This document shows, piece after piece, positions 27,472 to 36,739 of a stretch of 64,000 bases of DNA (positions within the stretch are counted from its first letter, which is position 1; every line of letters starts with the position of its first letter). The stretch is from Microbacterium sp. TNHR37B (lineage in GTDB: Bacteria; Actinomycetota; Actinomycetes; Actinomycetales; Microbacteriaceae). Position numbers and translations under genes: made by a program. The stretch lies in contig NZ_LQGV01000001.1 of assembly GCF_001620065.1 (NCBI RefSeq), positions 620,001-684,000 on the forward strand, read 5' to 3'. The notes under the pieces were generated by a model. It had not been told where the DNA came from and ran no database searches. It saw nothing but the letters and a program-made list of their open reading frames with translations.

Positions 27472-29631
27472 TCAGTTCTTGTTCAGCGCCGCCCGCTCCT
27501 CGCGGCCCACGCGTCGCTCGATCGCCGCGGCGAGTTCGGGGTGACGGGAGAGAGGCGGATCGTCCTGGAGCACGTCCTCCGCCACCGCACGCGCGCGAAG
27601 GATCACGTCCGCGTCGGTCACGACGCGCAGGAGGCGCAGCGACGACCGGGCGCCCGACTGCGCGTCACCGAGAACATCGCCCTCGCCCCGGAGCTCCAGA
27701 TCGACCTCGGCCAGGGCGAATCCGTCGGTCGTGGCCGCGACCGCCTCGACGCGGCTGCGTGCCGTGGTGCCCTGTGCGGCTTCGGTGACGAGCAGACACA
27801 GCCCGGCGACGCTCCCCCGTCCGACGCGGCCCCGCAGCTGGTGAAGCTGCGACACACCGAAACGGTCCGCTTCGAGGATCACCATGGTCGACGCGTTGGG
27901 CACGTCGACGCCCACTTCCACCACGGTCGTCGCGACGAGGACGTCGATGTCGGCACGGGCGAACGCCTGCATCACGGCGTCCTTCTCGTCGGCGGCCATC
28001 TTGCCGTGGAGCTGTGCGATCCGGATGGAAGCGAACGAGGGGTCGCGCTCCAGCATCTCCGCCACCTGAACGACGCCCCACCGCGTCCGCTCGCTCTCGC
28101 CGTCGACGGGTGCGGCGTCGGGCGCGTCGGCATCGGCGTCCTTTGCCGCAGCATCGATGGCGGCGCACACGACGAACACCTGGTGGCCTTTCGCGACCTC
28201 CTCGGTGACGCGCTCCCAGACGCGGCCGAACCATCCCGGCTTCTCGGCCACCGGGGCCACGAAAGTCGAGATGCCGGCTCGGCCGGCCGGCAGGGAGCGG
28301 ATCGTAGACACGTCGAGGTCACCGAACACCGTCATGGCGACCGTCCGCGGGATCGGGGTGGCCGTGAGCACGAGGACGTGCGGCGCGGCGCCCTTCGCCC
28401 GCAACGACTCGCGCTGGTCGACGCCGAAGCGGTGCTGCTCGTCGACCACCACGAGCCCCAGGTCGGCGAAGGTCGTGGAGGCGCTGAGGAGCGCATGCGT
28501 CCCCACGACGATGCGCGCCTGACCTGACGCGGCGCGGAGGGCGGCCTTGCGTCGCTCGGCGGCCGGCAGCTGCCCCGTCAGCAAGGTGGGCATGAGCTCG
28601 GGCGCCAGCTGCGGTCCGAGCATGCGAGCGATCGAGCGGACGTGCTGGGCGGCAAGAACCTCCGTCGGCGCGATGAGCGCCGCCTGCCCGCCGGTCTGTG
28701 CCACCTGGAGCATCGCGCGGAGAGCCACGAGCGTCTTTCCGGATCCCACCTCGCCCTGGACGAGGCGATTCATCGGCCACGAGCCCTGCAGATCCGCCGC
28801 GATCCGGTCGCCGACGGCGATCTGGTCCGGCGTGCGATCGAACGGCAGCGCGGCGTCAAAACGCTCCAGGAGGTCGCCGGGCGGACGCGCAGTGGCGGTG
28901 AGCTCCCGCACCGCCTGACGCTGCTGCAACAGCGCGGCCTGGAGAACGAAGGCTTCGTGCATGCGCAGCGTGTCACGCGCGCGGGGGACGTCTTCCGGCC
29001 TGTCCGGCGCGTGGATGAGGCGGAGGGCCGTCCGCGCATCGAGGAGGCCCTCCGCCGTCCTCAACGGCTCGGGGAGCGGATCGGGCACCTCGCCCAGCCC
29101 CGCCAACACATGCAGGACCGCCTTGTGGAGCTGCCAACTCGTGACGGTGCTCGTGGCCGGGTAGATCGGGATGGGCTGGTGCTGTCGAGCCTCGGCGCTC
29201 GATCGCGCCTCCTCCTCGTCGTCGAACAGCTCGTAGTCGGGATGGGCGAACTGCTTCTGTCCCTTGAACTCCCCGACCTTGCCCGAGAAGATGCCTTGCC
29301 TGCCCACCCGCAACTCGTTCTGACGCCAGGCCTGGTTGAAGAAGGTCAGGTTGAGCGTGCCCGCGCCGTCGCTGATCACGACTTCGAGGAGCACACCGTG
29401 CCGTCCGCGCATCGGGCGTGTGGAGACCGACCGCACCTCGGCGACGATCGTCACCTGCTCGCCCACCGGGAGCGTCGAGATGGGCGTCAGCTCACCGCGG
29501 CGCGCGTACCGCCTCGGGTAGTGCCCGAGCAGGTCGCCCACCGTGCGCATGCCGAAGGCGCGGGCGAGGGTCTTCGTGGTCTTCACGCCGATGACCGACT
29601 CCAGATCGGTGGTCAGCGAGAACGACGTCAT
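27472..29631 (-). CDS. recG: ATP-dependent DNA helicase RecG
   Basis: A 719-aa helicase that remodels stalled forks and branched DNA. The wedge/OB domain occupies about 1-200. The helicase core has Walker A GEVGSGKT, the DEQH box, TATPIPRT, and the C-terminal TTVVEVGVDVPNAS and QLHQLRGRVGRG motifs. It lies upstream of coaD on the same strand and is divergent from the acyltransferase-rsmD pair. Confidence 0.96.
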   Translation of the reverse strand: MTSFSLTTDLESVIGVKTTKTLARAFGMRTVGDLLGHYPRRYARRGELTPISTLPVGEQVTIVAEVRSVSTRPMRGRHGVLLEVVISDGAGTLNLTFFNQAWRQNELRVGRQGIFSGKVGEFKGQKQFAHPDYELFDDEEEARSSAEARQHQPIPIYPATSTVTSWQLHKAVLHVLAGLGEVPDPLPEPLRTAEGLLDARTALRLIHAPDRPEDVPRARDTLRMHEAFVLQAALLQQRQAVRELTATARPPGDLLERFDAALPFDRTPDQIAVGDRIAADLQGSWPMNRLVQGEVGSGKTLVALRAMLQVAQTGGQAALIAPTEVLAAQHVRSIARMLGPQLAPELMPTLLTGQLPAAERRKAALRAASGQARIVVGTHALLSASTTFADLGLVVVDEQHRFGVDQRESLRAKGAAPHVLVLTATPIPRTVAMTVFGDLDVSTIRSLPAGRAGISTFVAPVAEKPGWFGRVWERVTEEVAKGHQVFVVCAAIDAAAKDADADAPDAAPVDGESERTRWGVVQVAEMLERDPSFASIRIAQLHGKMAADEKDAVMQAFARADIDVLVATTVVEVGVDVPNASTMVILEADRFGVSQLHQLRGRVGRGSVAGLCLLVTEAAQGTTARSRVEAVAATTDGFALAEVDLELRGEGDVLGDAQSGARSSLRLLRVVTDADVILRARAVAEDVLQDDPPLSRHPELAAAIERRVGREERAALNKN

Positions 29632-29723
29632 ACGTCGAGTCTAGGGAGCGCGGCCGACGCCACGGAGGCAGGAGCCGGTCCCCCGGCACGGGCTCCGCAC
29701 CGACGGACAACTAGGGTGGACGG

Positions 29724-30344
29724 GTGATCCGTTCGTCGCTCGCCCGCCTGTTCTGGCTCGTCAGCCGGTGGACGTTGCGCACGGAGCCCGCTCCGACTCG
29801 CCCCACGGTGCTCGTGGGCGCTCCGCACACCTCGAACTGGGACTTCGTCCTCATGCTGGCGATCGCCTGGAGGCTCCGCATCCGCATTCGGTGGCTGGGA
29901 AAGAGCACCCTGTTCGCCGGGTGGCGAGGCCCGATCATGCGGCGCCTCGGGGGGATCCCGGTCGACCGCCAGGATGCCGGGCGGGTGGTCGATGAAGTGG
30001 TCGCGCGTGTGCGCGCCGGCGAGAGGTTCGGGCTCGTCGTGACTCCCGACGGCACGCGTGGCGCGCATGACCACTGGAAGAGCGGCTTCTACCGGATCGC
30101 GGTGGCCGCGGAGATGCCCCTCACGCTCGGTTACGTCGACCGCACCACCATGACCGCGGGACTCGGACCCACTTTCTCTCCGACCGGCGACACGAAGCAG
30201 GACATGGACCGCATCCGCGCGTTCTACGCCGACAAGTCCGGTCTCCGACCCGAGCGGCGCGTGGAACCTCGGCTCCGCGACGAGGCCACTCCCGCCTCCG
30301 ACGCTGGATCGGCCGATGCCCACCGCGGTGGGACGACCGCATGA
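29724..30344 (+). CDS. PlsC-like 1-acyl-glycerol-3-phosphate acyltransferase family protein
   Basis: A 206-aa acyltransferase-fold protein with an N-terminal hydrophobic region (RLFWLVSRW) and APHTSNWDFVLM, a variant of the HX4D motif (H-T-S-N-W-D). GGIPVDRQ and the PDGTRG block, equivalent to PEGTR, are present. The acyl acceptor is unknown; relatives act on lysophospholipids or on glycolipids. GTG start. Its end overlaps rsmD by 4 bases. Confidence 0.82.
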   Translation: MIRSSLARLFWLVSRWTLRTEPAPTRPTVLVGAPHTSNWDFVLMLAIAWRLRIRIRWLGKSTLFAGWRGPIMRRLGGIPVDRQDAGRVVDEVVARVRAGERFGLVVTPDGTRGAHDHWKSGFYRIAVAAEMPLTLGYVDRTTMTAGLGPTFSPTGDTKQDMDRIRAFYADKSGLRPERRVEPRLRDEATPASDAGSADAHRGGTTA

Positions 30345-30898
30345 CGCGGATCATCGGCGGAGTCGCGGGGTCCCTGGGCCTCGCGGTGCCTCGGTCAGGA
30401 ACCCGTCCGACCAGCGACCGGGTGAGGGAGTCGCTCTTCGGCGCGTTGGAGGGCCGCGACGTGCTCCACGACGCGCGCGTCGTCGACCTCTACGCCGGCT
30501 CCGGGGCCCTCGGACTGGAGTGCATCAGCCGGGGCGCCGCGTCCGCCGACCTCGTCGAGAGCGCCCCGCGCTCCGCGGCCGTGACGGCGCAGAATGCACG
30601 TGCGGTGCAGCACGCGGTCGACGGACCCACCATCCGCGTGCACCGGACGACGGCCGACGGGTTCCTTCGCACCTCGACGGGGAGTTTCGATCTCGCCTTT
30701 CTCGATCCGCCGTATGACCTCGACGATGCCGGGCTGACGGGCACGCTCCACCTCCTGACCCCGCGTCTCGCACACGGAGCGATCGTGATCGTCGAGCGCA
30801 GCTCACGCTCCCCCGAGCCCCGGGTGCCCGGGGAGCTTTCTCCCGACCGGACCAAGCGCTACGGCGACACGACCCTGTGGTGGTACACGCGGGAGTAG
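30341..30898 (+). CDS. rsmD: 16S rRNA (guanine966-N2)-methyltransferase RsmD
   Basis: A 185-aa methyltransferase for m2G966 of 16S rRNA. RIIGG at the N-terminus, RPTSDRVRESLFGAL, the SAM site DLYAGSGALGLE (49-60) and catalytic DPPY (122-125) are all present. The ATGA overlap with the preceding acyltransferase implies co-translation. Confidence 0.95.
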   Translation: MTRIIGGVAGSLGLAVPRSGTRPTSDRVRESLFGALEGRDVLHDARVVDLYAGSGALGLECISRGAASADLVESAPRSAAVTAQNARAVQHAVDGPTIRVHRTTADGFLRTSTGSFDLAFLDPPYDLDDAGLTGTLHLLTPRLAHGAIVIVERSSRSPEPRVPGELSPDRTKRYGDTTLWWYTRE

Positions 30899-30943
30899 TC
30901 CGGGGAGTGGCTCGGGGGGCGCCGTCGATCGCGCCGCAACCGC

Positions 30944-31924
30944 TCAGCCTCGCGCGGAGTCCCAGTCCCGCTGAGGGTCCCAGCCGCCGGGACCGGAGGC
31001 CGGTTCACCACCGATCGTGACCGGTGCGGCCCCGCGCGGCCGCACCGTACCGATCGGCCGGAAGCCCGCCGGAAGGGCCTGTGCGGGAGCGAACGTCGCC
31101 AGCAGGGCGTGGTCCTCGCCGCCGCGAAGCGCCGCCTCGTCATCGACGACGTCGAGCTCGACCGTCACGCCCGAGGCATCCGCCAGCCGCGTGGCGTCCA
31201 GAAGCAAGCCGTCGGAGACATCCATCATCGCTGTCGCTCCGGCCTCCGCAGCACCGACGCCCGCACCGATGGGCGGCCGAGGCCGCAACTGGGCCTGGAT
31301 CTCCTCGCGCTCACGCGCGGTCAGGAGCGCCGGATCCACCGGCACGGGACGACCGGATCCGTCCCGGAACCTGTCGAACAGGAGGGCCAGACCACGAGCG
31401 GCCGGGCCGAGATCGCCGGCGACTGCCACGACGTCGCCGGGCCGGGCACCGGAGCGGAGCACAGGTCGACCCGCGAGTACTCCCACCGCGGTGACCGCGA
31501 TCGTCAGGGTGTCCGAAACGGTGAGGTCGCCGCCTTCGACAGCGCACTCGGGAGCGAGCTCCTCACAGGCGGCACGGAGGCCCGCGGCGACCTCCTCGAC
31601 GAAGGCGATCGTCGTCGTCTCGGGGAGCGCCAGCGCGACGAACAACGCGGTCGGTCGCGCCCCCATGGCCGCCACGTCGGAGAGGTTCACGGCCGCCGCC
31701 TTGAAGCCGAGATCGTACGGCGACGACCACGCGAGACGGAAGTCCGGTCCATGCACCAGCGTGTCGGTCGTCACGACCACCCGTCCGCCGGGAGCGGCCA
31801 GCACCGCAGCGTCGTCCCCCGGCCCGACGACGGCGCGGGACGACCCCGCCAGCACGCGCAGGATCGCCGCCAGCAGCTCCTGTTCCGACACGTCGGCGAC
31901 CGTCGGCGAGGGCGAGGGAGTCAT
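30944..31924 (-). CDS. thiL: Thiamine-monophosphate kinase
   Basis: A 326-aa kinase making thiamine diphosphate. VGPGDDAAVL, TTDTLVHGPDF, AVNLSDVAAMGA and MMDVSDGLLLDA are the AIR-synthase-like family motifs. The start at ATG 31924 is less certain: GGAGGG is almost adjacent to the ATG, and a GTG 33 bases downstream is an alternative. Only 22 bases separate it from the divergent DUF3515 gene, so promoters must overlap. Confidence 0.93.
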   Translation of the reverse strand: MTPSPSPTVADVSEQELLAAILRVLAGSSRAVVGPGDDAAVLAAPGGRVVVTTDTLVHGPDFRLAWSSPYDLGFKAAAVNLSDVAAMGARPTALFVALALPETTTIAFVEEVAAGLRAACEELAPECAVEGGDLTVSDTLTIAVTAVGVLAGRPVLRSGARPGDVVAVAGDLGPAARGLALLFDRFRDGSGRPVPVDPALLTAREREEIQAQLRPRPPIGAGVGAAEAGATAMMDVSDGLLLDATRLADASGVTVELDVVDDEAALRGGEDHALLATFAPAQALPAGFRPIGTVRPRGAAPVTIGGEPASGPGGWDPQRDWDSARG

Positions 31925-31946
31925 CCCTCCACGGTAGCCTGGAGGA

Positions 31947-32423
31947 GTGTTCTCCTCGCGCCGCGCTCGTCGTCCGATCCTCGGCATCGCGGCCGTTCTG
32001 GTGGGAGTGACCGGCCTCAGCGGATGCGCGAGCACCGTGTCGATGAAGCCGGCGCCCGAGGCGAACTCCCCCGATTGCGCCGCCGTGATGGTGCGGCTTC
32101 CCGACTCCGTCGGCGGGCAGGCGCGCCACTGGACCGATGCACAGGCCACCGGTGCCTGGGACTCCGTCCTCCTCACCTGCGGCATTCCTGCCCCCGGGCC
32201 CACAGAGCTCCCGTGCGAGACCGTCGACGGCGTGGACTGGATCATCGACAACAGCGAGGCCCCCCGGTACCGGTTCACGACCTACGGGCGCTCCCCCGCG
32301 GTCGAGGTCTACCTCGACTACGACGTCGTGAGCGCGCGCGCCGTGCTGTCCTCGCTGTCACCGGCGGTGGGAATGCTTCCGCAGACCGGCGACGAGTGCA
32401 TCGAGCGTCCGGCCGACTCCTGA
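31947..32423 (+). CDS. DUF3515 family lipoprotein
   Basis: A 158-aa exported lipoprotein. A basic N-terminus and hydrophobic stretch end in the lipobox LSGC with Cys27. The mature part has the DUF3515 pattern with paired cysteines (SPDCAAV, LLTCGIP, LPCETV, DECIERP). The family sits beside ddl or thiL in Actinobacteria and has no known function. The GTG start lies 6 bases after TAGCCT, a possible -10, so the transcript may be leaderless. It converges on ddl with 10 bases between stops. Confidence 0.88.
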   Translation: MFSSRRARRPILGIAAVLVGVTGLSGCASTVSMKPAPEANSPDCAAVMVRLPDSVGGQARHWTDAQATGAWDSVLLTCGIPAPGPTELPCETVDGVDWIIDNSEAPRYRFTTYGRSPAVEVYLDYDVVSARAVLSSLSPAVGMLPQTGDECIERPADS

Positions 32424-32433
32424 CGCGGGGCGG

Positions 32434-33519
32434 TCAGCGGACGCGGGCGAGGTCGATCAGCTCGGTGATCAGGTCGGCGTAGCTCATCCCGGAGGCGATC
32501 CAGCACTTCGGGAACATCGAGATCGGGGTGAATCCCGGCATCGTGTTCACCTCGTTGACGAAGAACTCCGTGCCGGTGAAGAAGAAGTCGACGCGAGCCA
32601 GCCCCTCCCCACCGACCGCGTCGAACGCGCGAGCGGCGATCCGCTGCATCTCGGCGAGCTCGCCCTCGCGGAGATCTGCGGGGCACGCCAGCTCGATGCC
32701 GGGGGCATCCAGGTACTTCGCCTCGAAGTCGTAGAAGTCACGCCCCGTGATGACGATCTCGCCGGCCACGCTCACCCGCGGCGGCGCACCATCCCGACCC
32801 TCGAGCACGCCGCACTCCACCTCGCGGCCGACGACGGCCTGCTCGACGAGCACCGTGACGTCCTCGGCGAACGCCGCCTCCAGGGCAGCATCGAGCTCAG
32901 TCCACTCCGAGACCTTCGAGACGCCGACGCTGGATCCCGCGCGAGCCGGCTTGACGAACGCGGGGAGCCCGAGCGCGCGCACGCGCCGCTCCCACAGGTC
33001 ACGATCGCGGTCCAGCTCAGCGCGGGTGAACGCGACCCACGGGACGACCGGCACACCGGCGGCCTTGAGGACGCTCTTGGTCGTGTGCTTGTCCATCCCG
33101 ATGGCCGACATGAGCAGGCCGGCGCCGACGTACGGCAGCCCGAGGAGCTCGAGGAACCCCTGCACCGTGCCGTCCTCGCCGAAGCGGCCGTGAAGGATCG
33201 GGAAGACGACATCCACATCGCCCAACGACTCGCGTCGCCCGTCGGCATGGTCCACGACGATCTCCCGCGACAAGGTCGAGTCGGGCCACCGCACCCGGGT
33301 GCCGTTGTCGACGACCTCCGGCAGCGCGCCTGGCGCGAGAGCGAACTTGTCGGGGTCGTCGTCCTCGAGGACGAACGCGCCGTCGCGAGTGATGCCGACA
33401 GGGATCACCCGGAAGCGGTCACGATCGATCGCTCGGAGAACGCCTCCCGCCGTTGCGGAACTGATCGAGTGCTCGCTCGAACGACCTCCGAAGAGCACCG
33501 CCACTGCCGCTTTTGCCAT
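32434..33519 (-). CDS. ddl: D-alanine--D-alanine ligase
   Basis: A 361-aa ATP-grasp enzyme forming D-Ala-D-Ala for peptidoglycan. VLFGGRSSEHSIS at the N-terminus, LPAFVKPARAGSSVGVSKV and RVDFFFT...VNEVNTMPGFTPISMFPK are the ligase signatures. The start is well fixed by homology, so the gene truly overlaps the predicted end of gpsA by 101 bases. It is the last gene of leuC-leuD-murA-plsC-gpsA-ddl. Confidence 0.96.
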   Translation of the reverse strand: MAKAAVAVLFGGRSSEHSISSATAGGVLRAIDRDRFRVIPVGITRDGAFVLEDDDPDKFALAPGALPEVVDNGTRVRWPDSTLSREIVVDHADGRRESLGDVDVVFPILHGRFGEDGTVQGFLELLGLPYVGAGLLMSAIGMDKHTTKSVLKAAGVPVVPWVAFTRAELDRDRDLWERRVRALGLPAFVKPARAGSSVGVSKVSEWTELDAALEAAFAEDVTVLVEQAVVGREVECGVLEGRDGAPPRVSVAGEIVITGRDFYDFEAKYLDAPGIELACPADLREGELAEMQRIAARAFDAVGGEGLARVDFFFTGTEFFVNEVNTMPGFTPISMFPKCWIASGMSYADLITELIDLARVR

Positions 33520-34555
33520 CCTGCGTCCTCTCGCCCTTCGGGGTGTCGTCGTCCGTCGTGAGGTGCGGGGCGATGTCCCGGGGGTTCATCGTTCCGTCCA
33601 AGACCATCTTCACCTGTTCGACGATCGGCATGTGGACGCCGGCCTCACGCGCCAGTTGCAGGACCGGGGCGACAGAGGCGAGCCCCTCCGCGGTCTGGTT
33701 CATCTGCTTGACGACGTCCTGGAAGCTGTAGCCCTGGCCGAGCAGGCGCCCCGCCGTGTTGTTGCGGCTCAGGGGCGACTGGCACGTCGCGATGAGGTCG
33801 CCGAGTCCGGCGAGGCCCTGGAGCGTCTCCGGCTGGGCCCCCTGCGCGACGGCGAAATCGGTCATCTCGACCAGGCCCCGCGTGATGATGGAGGCCTTCG
33901 TGTTCTCGCCGTAGCCGACCCCGTCGACGATCCCGATCGCCACCGCGATGAGGTTCTTCAGCACCCCACCGAATTCGGTCCCGATGACGTCGGTGTTGAC
34001 GAAGGTGCGGAAGTAGTCGTTTCGTGCACGCCGGGCGACCGCCTCGGCGGTCTCCTGATCGGAGGAGGAGATGACCGCGGCGGTGGGCTGTTCGCGGGCG
34101 ATCTCCAGTGCGAGGTTCGGCCCCGAAGCAACGGCGATGCGGGCCGGATCACAATGCAGCTCCTGCTCGATCACCTGACTCATCCGCAAGCCCGATCGCT
34201 TTTCCACGCCCTTCATGAGCGAGACGATCGGAACGTCGGAATCGGCGATGAGCGGGCGTACCGCCTTGAGGTTCTGCCGCAGGGCCTGACTCGAGATGGC
34301 GAGGTACACCTGGCTCGCCCCGTCCAACGCCTCCGACAGATGCGTCGTCGCCGACATCGATCGCGGAAGATTCACCCCCGGGAGGTACTCGCTGTTGCGA
34401 TGCCCCTCCTGGATCTCCTGGGCGAGCTCGGCGCGCCGCGCCCACATCACCACGTGCGCGCCGCCGTCCGCCAGGACCTTCCCGAACGTCGTTCCCCAGC
34501 TGCCGGAACCGACCACCGCCACCCGCGGCCGTACCGTCTCCTGTCTACGACTCAA
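33419..34555 (-). CDS. gpsA: Glycerol-3-phosphate dehydrogenase (NAD(P)+)
   Basis: A 378-aa enzyme supplying sn-glycerol-3-phosphate for phospholipids. The Rossmann motif VVGSGSWGTTF, SLMKGVEK, NLIAVAIGIVDG and AGLGDLIATC identify it. I place the start at TTG 34555, which has AAGGAGA about 10 bases upstream; an ATG at 34579 has no ribosome binding site. The C-terminus runs about 45 residues past the usual end into ddl, with a Ser/Arg/Gly-rich sequence of no homology. Confidence 0.93.
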   Translation of the reverse strand: MSRRQETVRPRVAVVGSGSWGTTFGKVLADGGAHVVMWARRAELAQEIQEGHRNSEYLPGVNLPRSMSATTHLSEALDGASQVYLAISSQALRQNLKAVRPLIADSDVPIVSLMKGVEKRSGLRMSQVIEQELHCDPARIAVASGPNLALEIAREQPTAAVISSSDQETAEAVARRARNDYFRTFVNTDVIGTEFGGVLKNLIAVAIGIVDGVGYGENTKASIITRGLVEMTDFAVAQGAQPETLQGLAGLGDLIATCQSPLSRNNTAGRLLGQGYSFQDVVKQMNQTAEGLASVAPVLQLAREAGVHMPIVEQVKMVLDGTMNPRDIAPHLTTDDDTPKGERTQDGKSGSGGALRRSFERALDQFRNGGRRSPSDRS

Positions 34556-35303
34556 GGCGCCCGGTCTCCTTCTGGCCATGCGCGGAGGGATCCCAGCGCT
34601 GCGCGGGTGCCGGCTCCCCACGGAGCGTCGACAACAACGCGGAGATGTCGGCCATGACGGCGTCGGTCGCGGCAGCGAGGTGCGCCGTTCCGACGGCGGA
34701 GCGGAAGGCGTCGAGATCCACCGGTGGACCGAGCAGGACCTTCACGCGCCGGCGCGGGGGGAACACGCGCAGCTTCCCGTACCGCGGCAGGATCTGCTGA
34801 ACGCCCCACGTCGCGACGGGGATGACGGGAAGGCCGCCTGCGAGGGCAAGACGGACGGCGCCGCTCTTTCCCCGCATCGGCCACATCTCCGGGTCCCGGG
34901 TGAGCGAGCCCTCCGGGTAGACGATGACCCCGCGTCCATCGTGCGCGAGCTGCTGCGCCTGTTCGATGGTCTGCTTCGCCGCCGACGCGGTCGACGCCCG
35001 GGCGACGGGGATCATCCCGGTCGCCCGAAGCAGGGATCCGAGCACCGGCACCCGGAAGAGGCTCTCCTTCGCCATGAAGCGGGGAGCGCGACCCAGCCTC
35101 CAGGTCGCGACGGCGATGATGAGGGGATCGAATTCGCTGTAGTGGTTGGGCGCGAGGACGTACGCGCCCTCCTGCGGGAGGTGTTCGCCGCCGGAGATCT
35201 CGATCCGGGCGAACCATCCGACAGCCGGGACCACGAGGGCCGCAGCCGGCCAGAAGGCGCTCGGGCGGGTCTTCTCAGCCGATGCGCGACGACGAGGCGA
35301 CAC
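34545..35303 (-). CDS. 1-acyl-sn-glycerol-3-phosphate acyltransferase
   Basis: A 252-aa PlsC-type acyltransferase of phosphatidate synthesis. An N-terminal hydrophobic segment (AFWPAAALVVPAVGWF) precedes the catalytic NHYSEFD (HX4D) and the glycerol-phosphate motif YPEGSLTRDP. The GTG start lies 7 bases after the murA stop and the end overlaps the preferred gpsA start by 11 bases. Pairing with gpsA makes sense, since GpsA supplies the backbone. Confidence 0.92.
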   Translation of the reverse strand: MSPRRRASAEKTRPSAFWPAAALVVPAVGWFARIEISGGEHLPQEGAYVLAPNHYSEFDPLIIAVATWRLGRAPRFMAKESLFRVPVLGSLLRATGMIPVARASTASAAKQTIEQAQQLAHDGRGVIVYPEGSLTRDPEMWPMRGKSGAVRLALAGGLPVIPVATWGVQQILPRYGKLRVFPPRRRVKVLLGPPVDLDAFRSAVGTAHLAAATDAVMADISALLSTLRGEPAPAQRWDPSAHGQKETGRLES

Positions 35304-35309
35304 GGCCGG

Positions 35310-36671
35310 TCAGCTCGCCACCGTGAAGTCGGCACCGAGCGCCGACAGCTTGTCGAAGAGCTTCTCGTAGCCGCGACGGATGATGTCGACGTTGCGGATG
35401 GTCGAGACCCCCTCGGCCGCGAGGGCCGCGATCACGTAGCTGTAGCCGCCGCGGAGATCGGGAACGACGACATCGGCACCATGGAGAGGCGTGGGCCCGG
35501 TGATGACCGCGGCCTGCTCCAGAGCCCGACGGGGAACGCGACGATCGTCGCTGGCGATCCCCTCCGGGTGGACGACGATGTCGGCCCCCATCTGGTTGAG
35601 CGCCTGCGTGAAGCCGAGGCGGTTCTCATACACCGTCTCATGCACCGTCGAGACGCCCTCCGCCTGCGTGAGCGCGACGATGAGGGGCTGCTGCCAGTCG
35701 GTCATGAACCCGGGGTGCACATCGGTCTCGACCATCACCGGCTTGAGCGCGCCGCCCCGGCGGAATCGGATGCCATCCTCGGCGATGTCGAAGTCGCCCC
35801 CGGCTTTGCGGAAGACGTTGAGGAACGTCAGCATCTCCTGCTGCTTGGCGCCGGCGACGAGGATGTCCCCATCGGTGGCGAGAGCCGCGCACGCCCACGA
35901 CGCCGCCTCGTTGCGATCGAAGATGCAGCGGTGGTCGTAGCCGCGGAGGCTCTCGACCCCCTCGATGAAGATGACGCGGTTGGGCTCGTAGGAGATGATC
36001 GCGCCCATCTTCTGCAGCACGGCGATCAGGTCCATGATCTCGGGCTCGATCGCCGCGTTGCGAAGCTCCGTCGTGCCCTTCGCGCGCACGGCCGTCAGGA
36101 GCACCTGCTCCGTCGCGCCGACGCTCGGATAGGGCAGCTCGATGTTCGCCCCGTGAAGCCCCTCGGGGGCCGACAGGCGGATGCCGCTCGGGAGCTTGTC
36201 CACCGTGGCACCGAACGCACGCAGTGCGTCGAGGTGGAAGTCGATCGGACGGTCGCCGATGCGGCATCCGCCGAGATCGGGGATGAACGCCTGCCCGAGG
36301 AGGTGCAGCAGCGGGCCGCAAAAGAGAATCGGGATGCGCGACGCTCCCGCGTGCGCGTCGATCTCCTCCATGTGCGCCGAAACGGCGCCGCTCGGATCCA
36401 GGCGCAGCACGCCCTCCCCGTCGTCGTCCACGCGGACGCCGTGGACCTCGAGGAGCGAGCGGACCACCTTCACGTCGCTGATGTCGGGAACGTCGCGCAA
36501 GACGCTCTCCGATTCACCAAGAAGGGCGGCGACCATCGCTTTGGTCGCCAGGTTCTTCGCGCCCTTCACGTCTACGCGACCGCGCAACGGGTGACCGCCG
36601 CGGATCGTCAGGGTCTCGCCCTGCTGACCGCTCGGCTTCGACGACGCCGACTCGCTCACGAGTGTGTTCAT
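35310..36671 (-). CDS. murA: UDP-N-acetylglucosamine 1-carboxyvinyltransferase
   Basis: A 453-aa enzyme for the first committed step of peptidoglycan synthesis. KGAKN (residues 36-40) holds the catalytic lysine and asparagine, and Cys136 in LGGCRIGDRPIDFH is the PEP-binding cysteine. Because that cysteine is present, not aspartate as in mycobacteria, fosfomycin sensitivity at target level is expected. An N-terminal extension of about 20 residues is low-complexity. It lies between leuD and plsC. Confidence 0.96.
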   Translation of the reverse strand: MNTLVSESASSKPSGQQGETLTIRGGHPLRGRVDVKGAKNLATKAMVAALLGESESVLRDVPDISDVKVVRSLLEVHGVRVDDDGEGVLRLDPSGAVSAHMEEIDAHAGASRIPILFCGPLLHLLGQAFIPDLGGCRIGDRPIDFHLDALRAFGATVDKLPSGIRLSAPEGLHGANIELPYPSVGATEQVLLTAVRAKGTTELRNAAIEPEIMDLIAVLQKMGAIISYEPNRVIFIEGVESLRGYDHRCIFDRNEAASWACAALATDGDILVAGAKQQEMLTFLNVFRKAGGDFDIAEDGIRFRRGGALKPVMVETDVHPGFMTDWQQPLIVALTQAEGVSTVHETVYENRLGFTQALNQMGADIVVHPEGIASDDRRVPRRALEQAAVITGPTPLHGADVVVPDLRGGYSYVIAALAAEGVSTIRNVDIIRRGYEKLFDKLSALGADFTVAS

Positions 36672-36739
36672 CCGATCGACCTCACTTGTATCTCGAGGAA
36701 TCTCCTACGACACCCCGTCGTGAGGGGCGTGTTCTCGGG

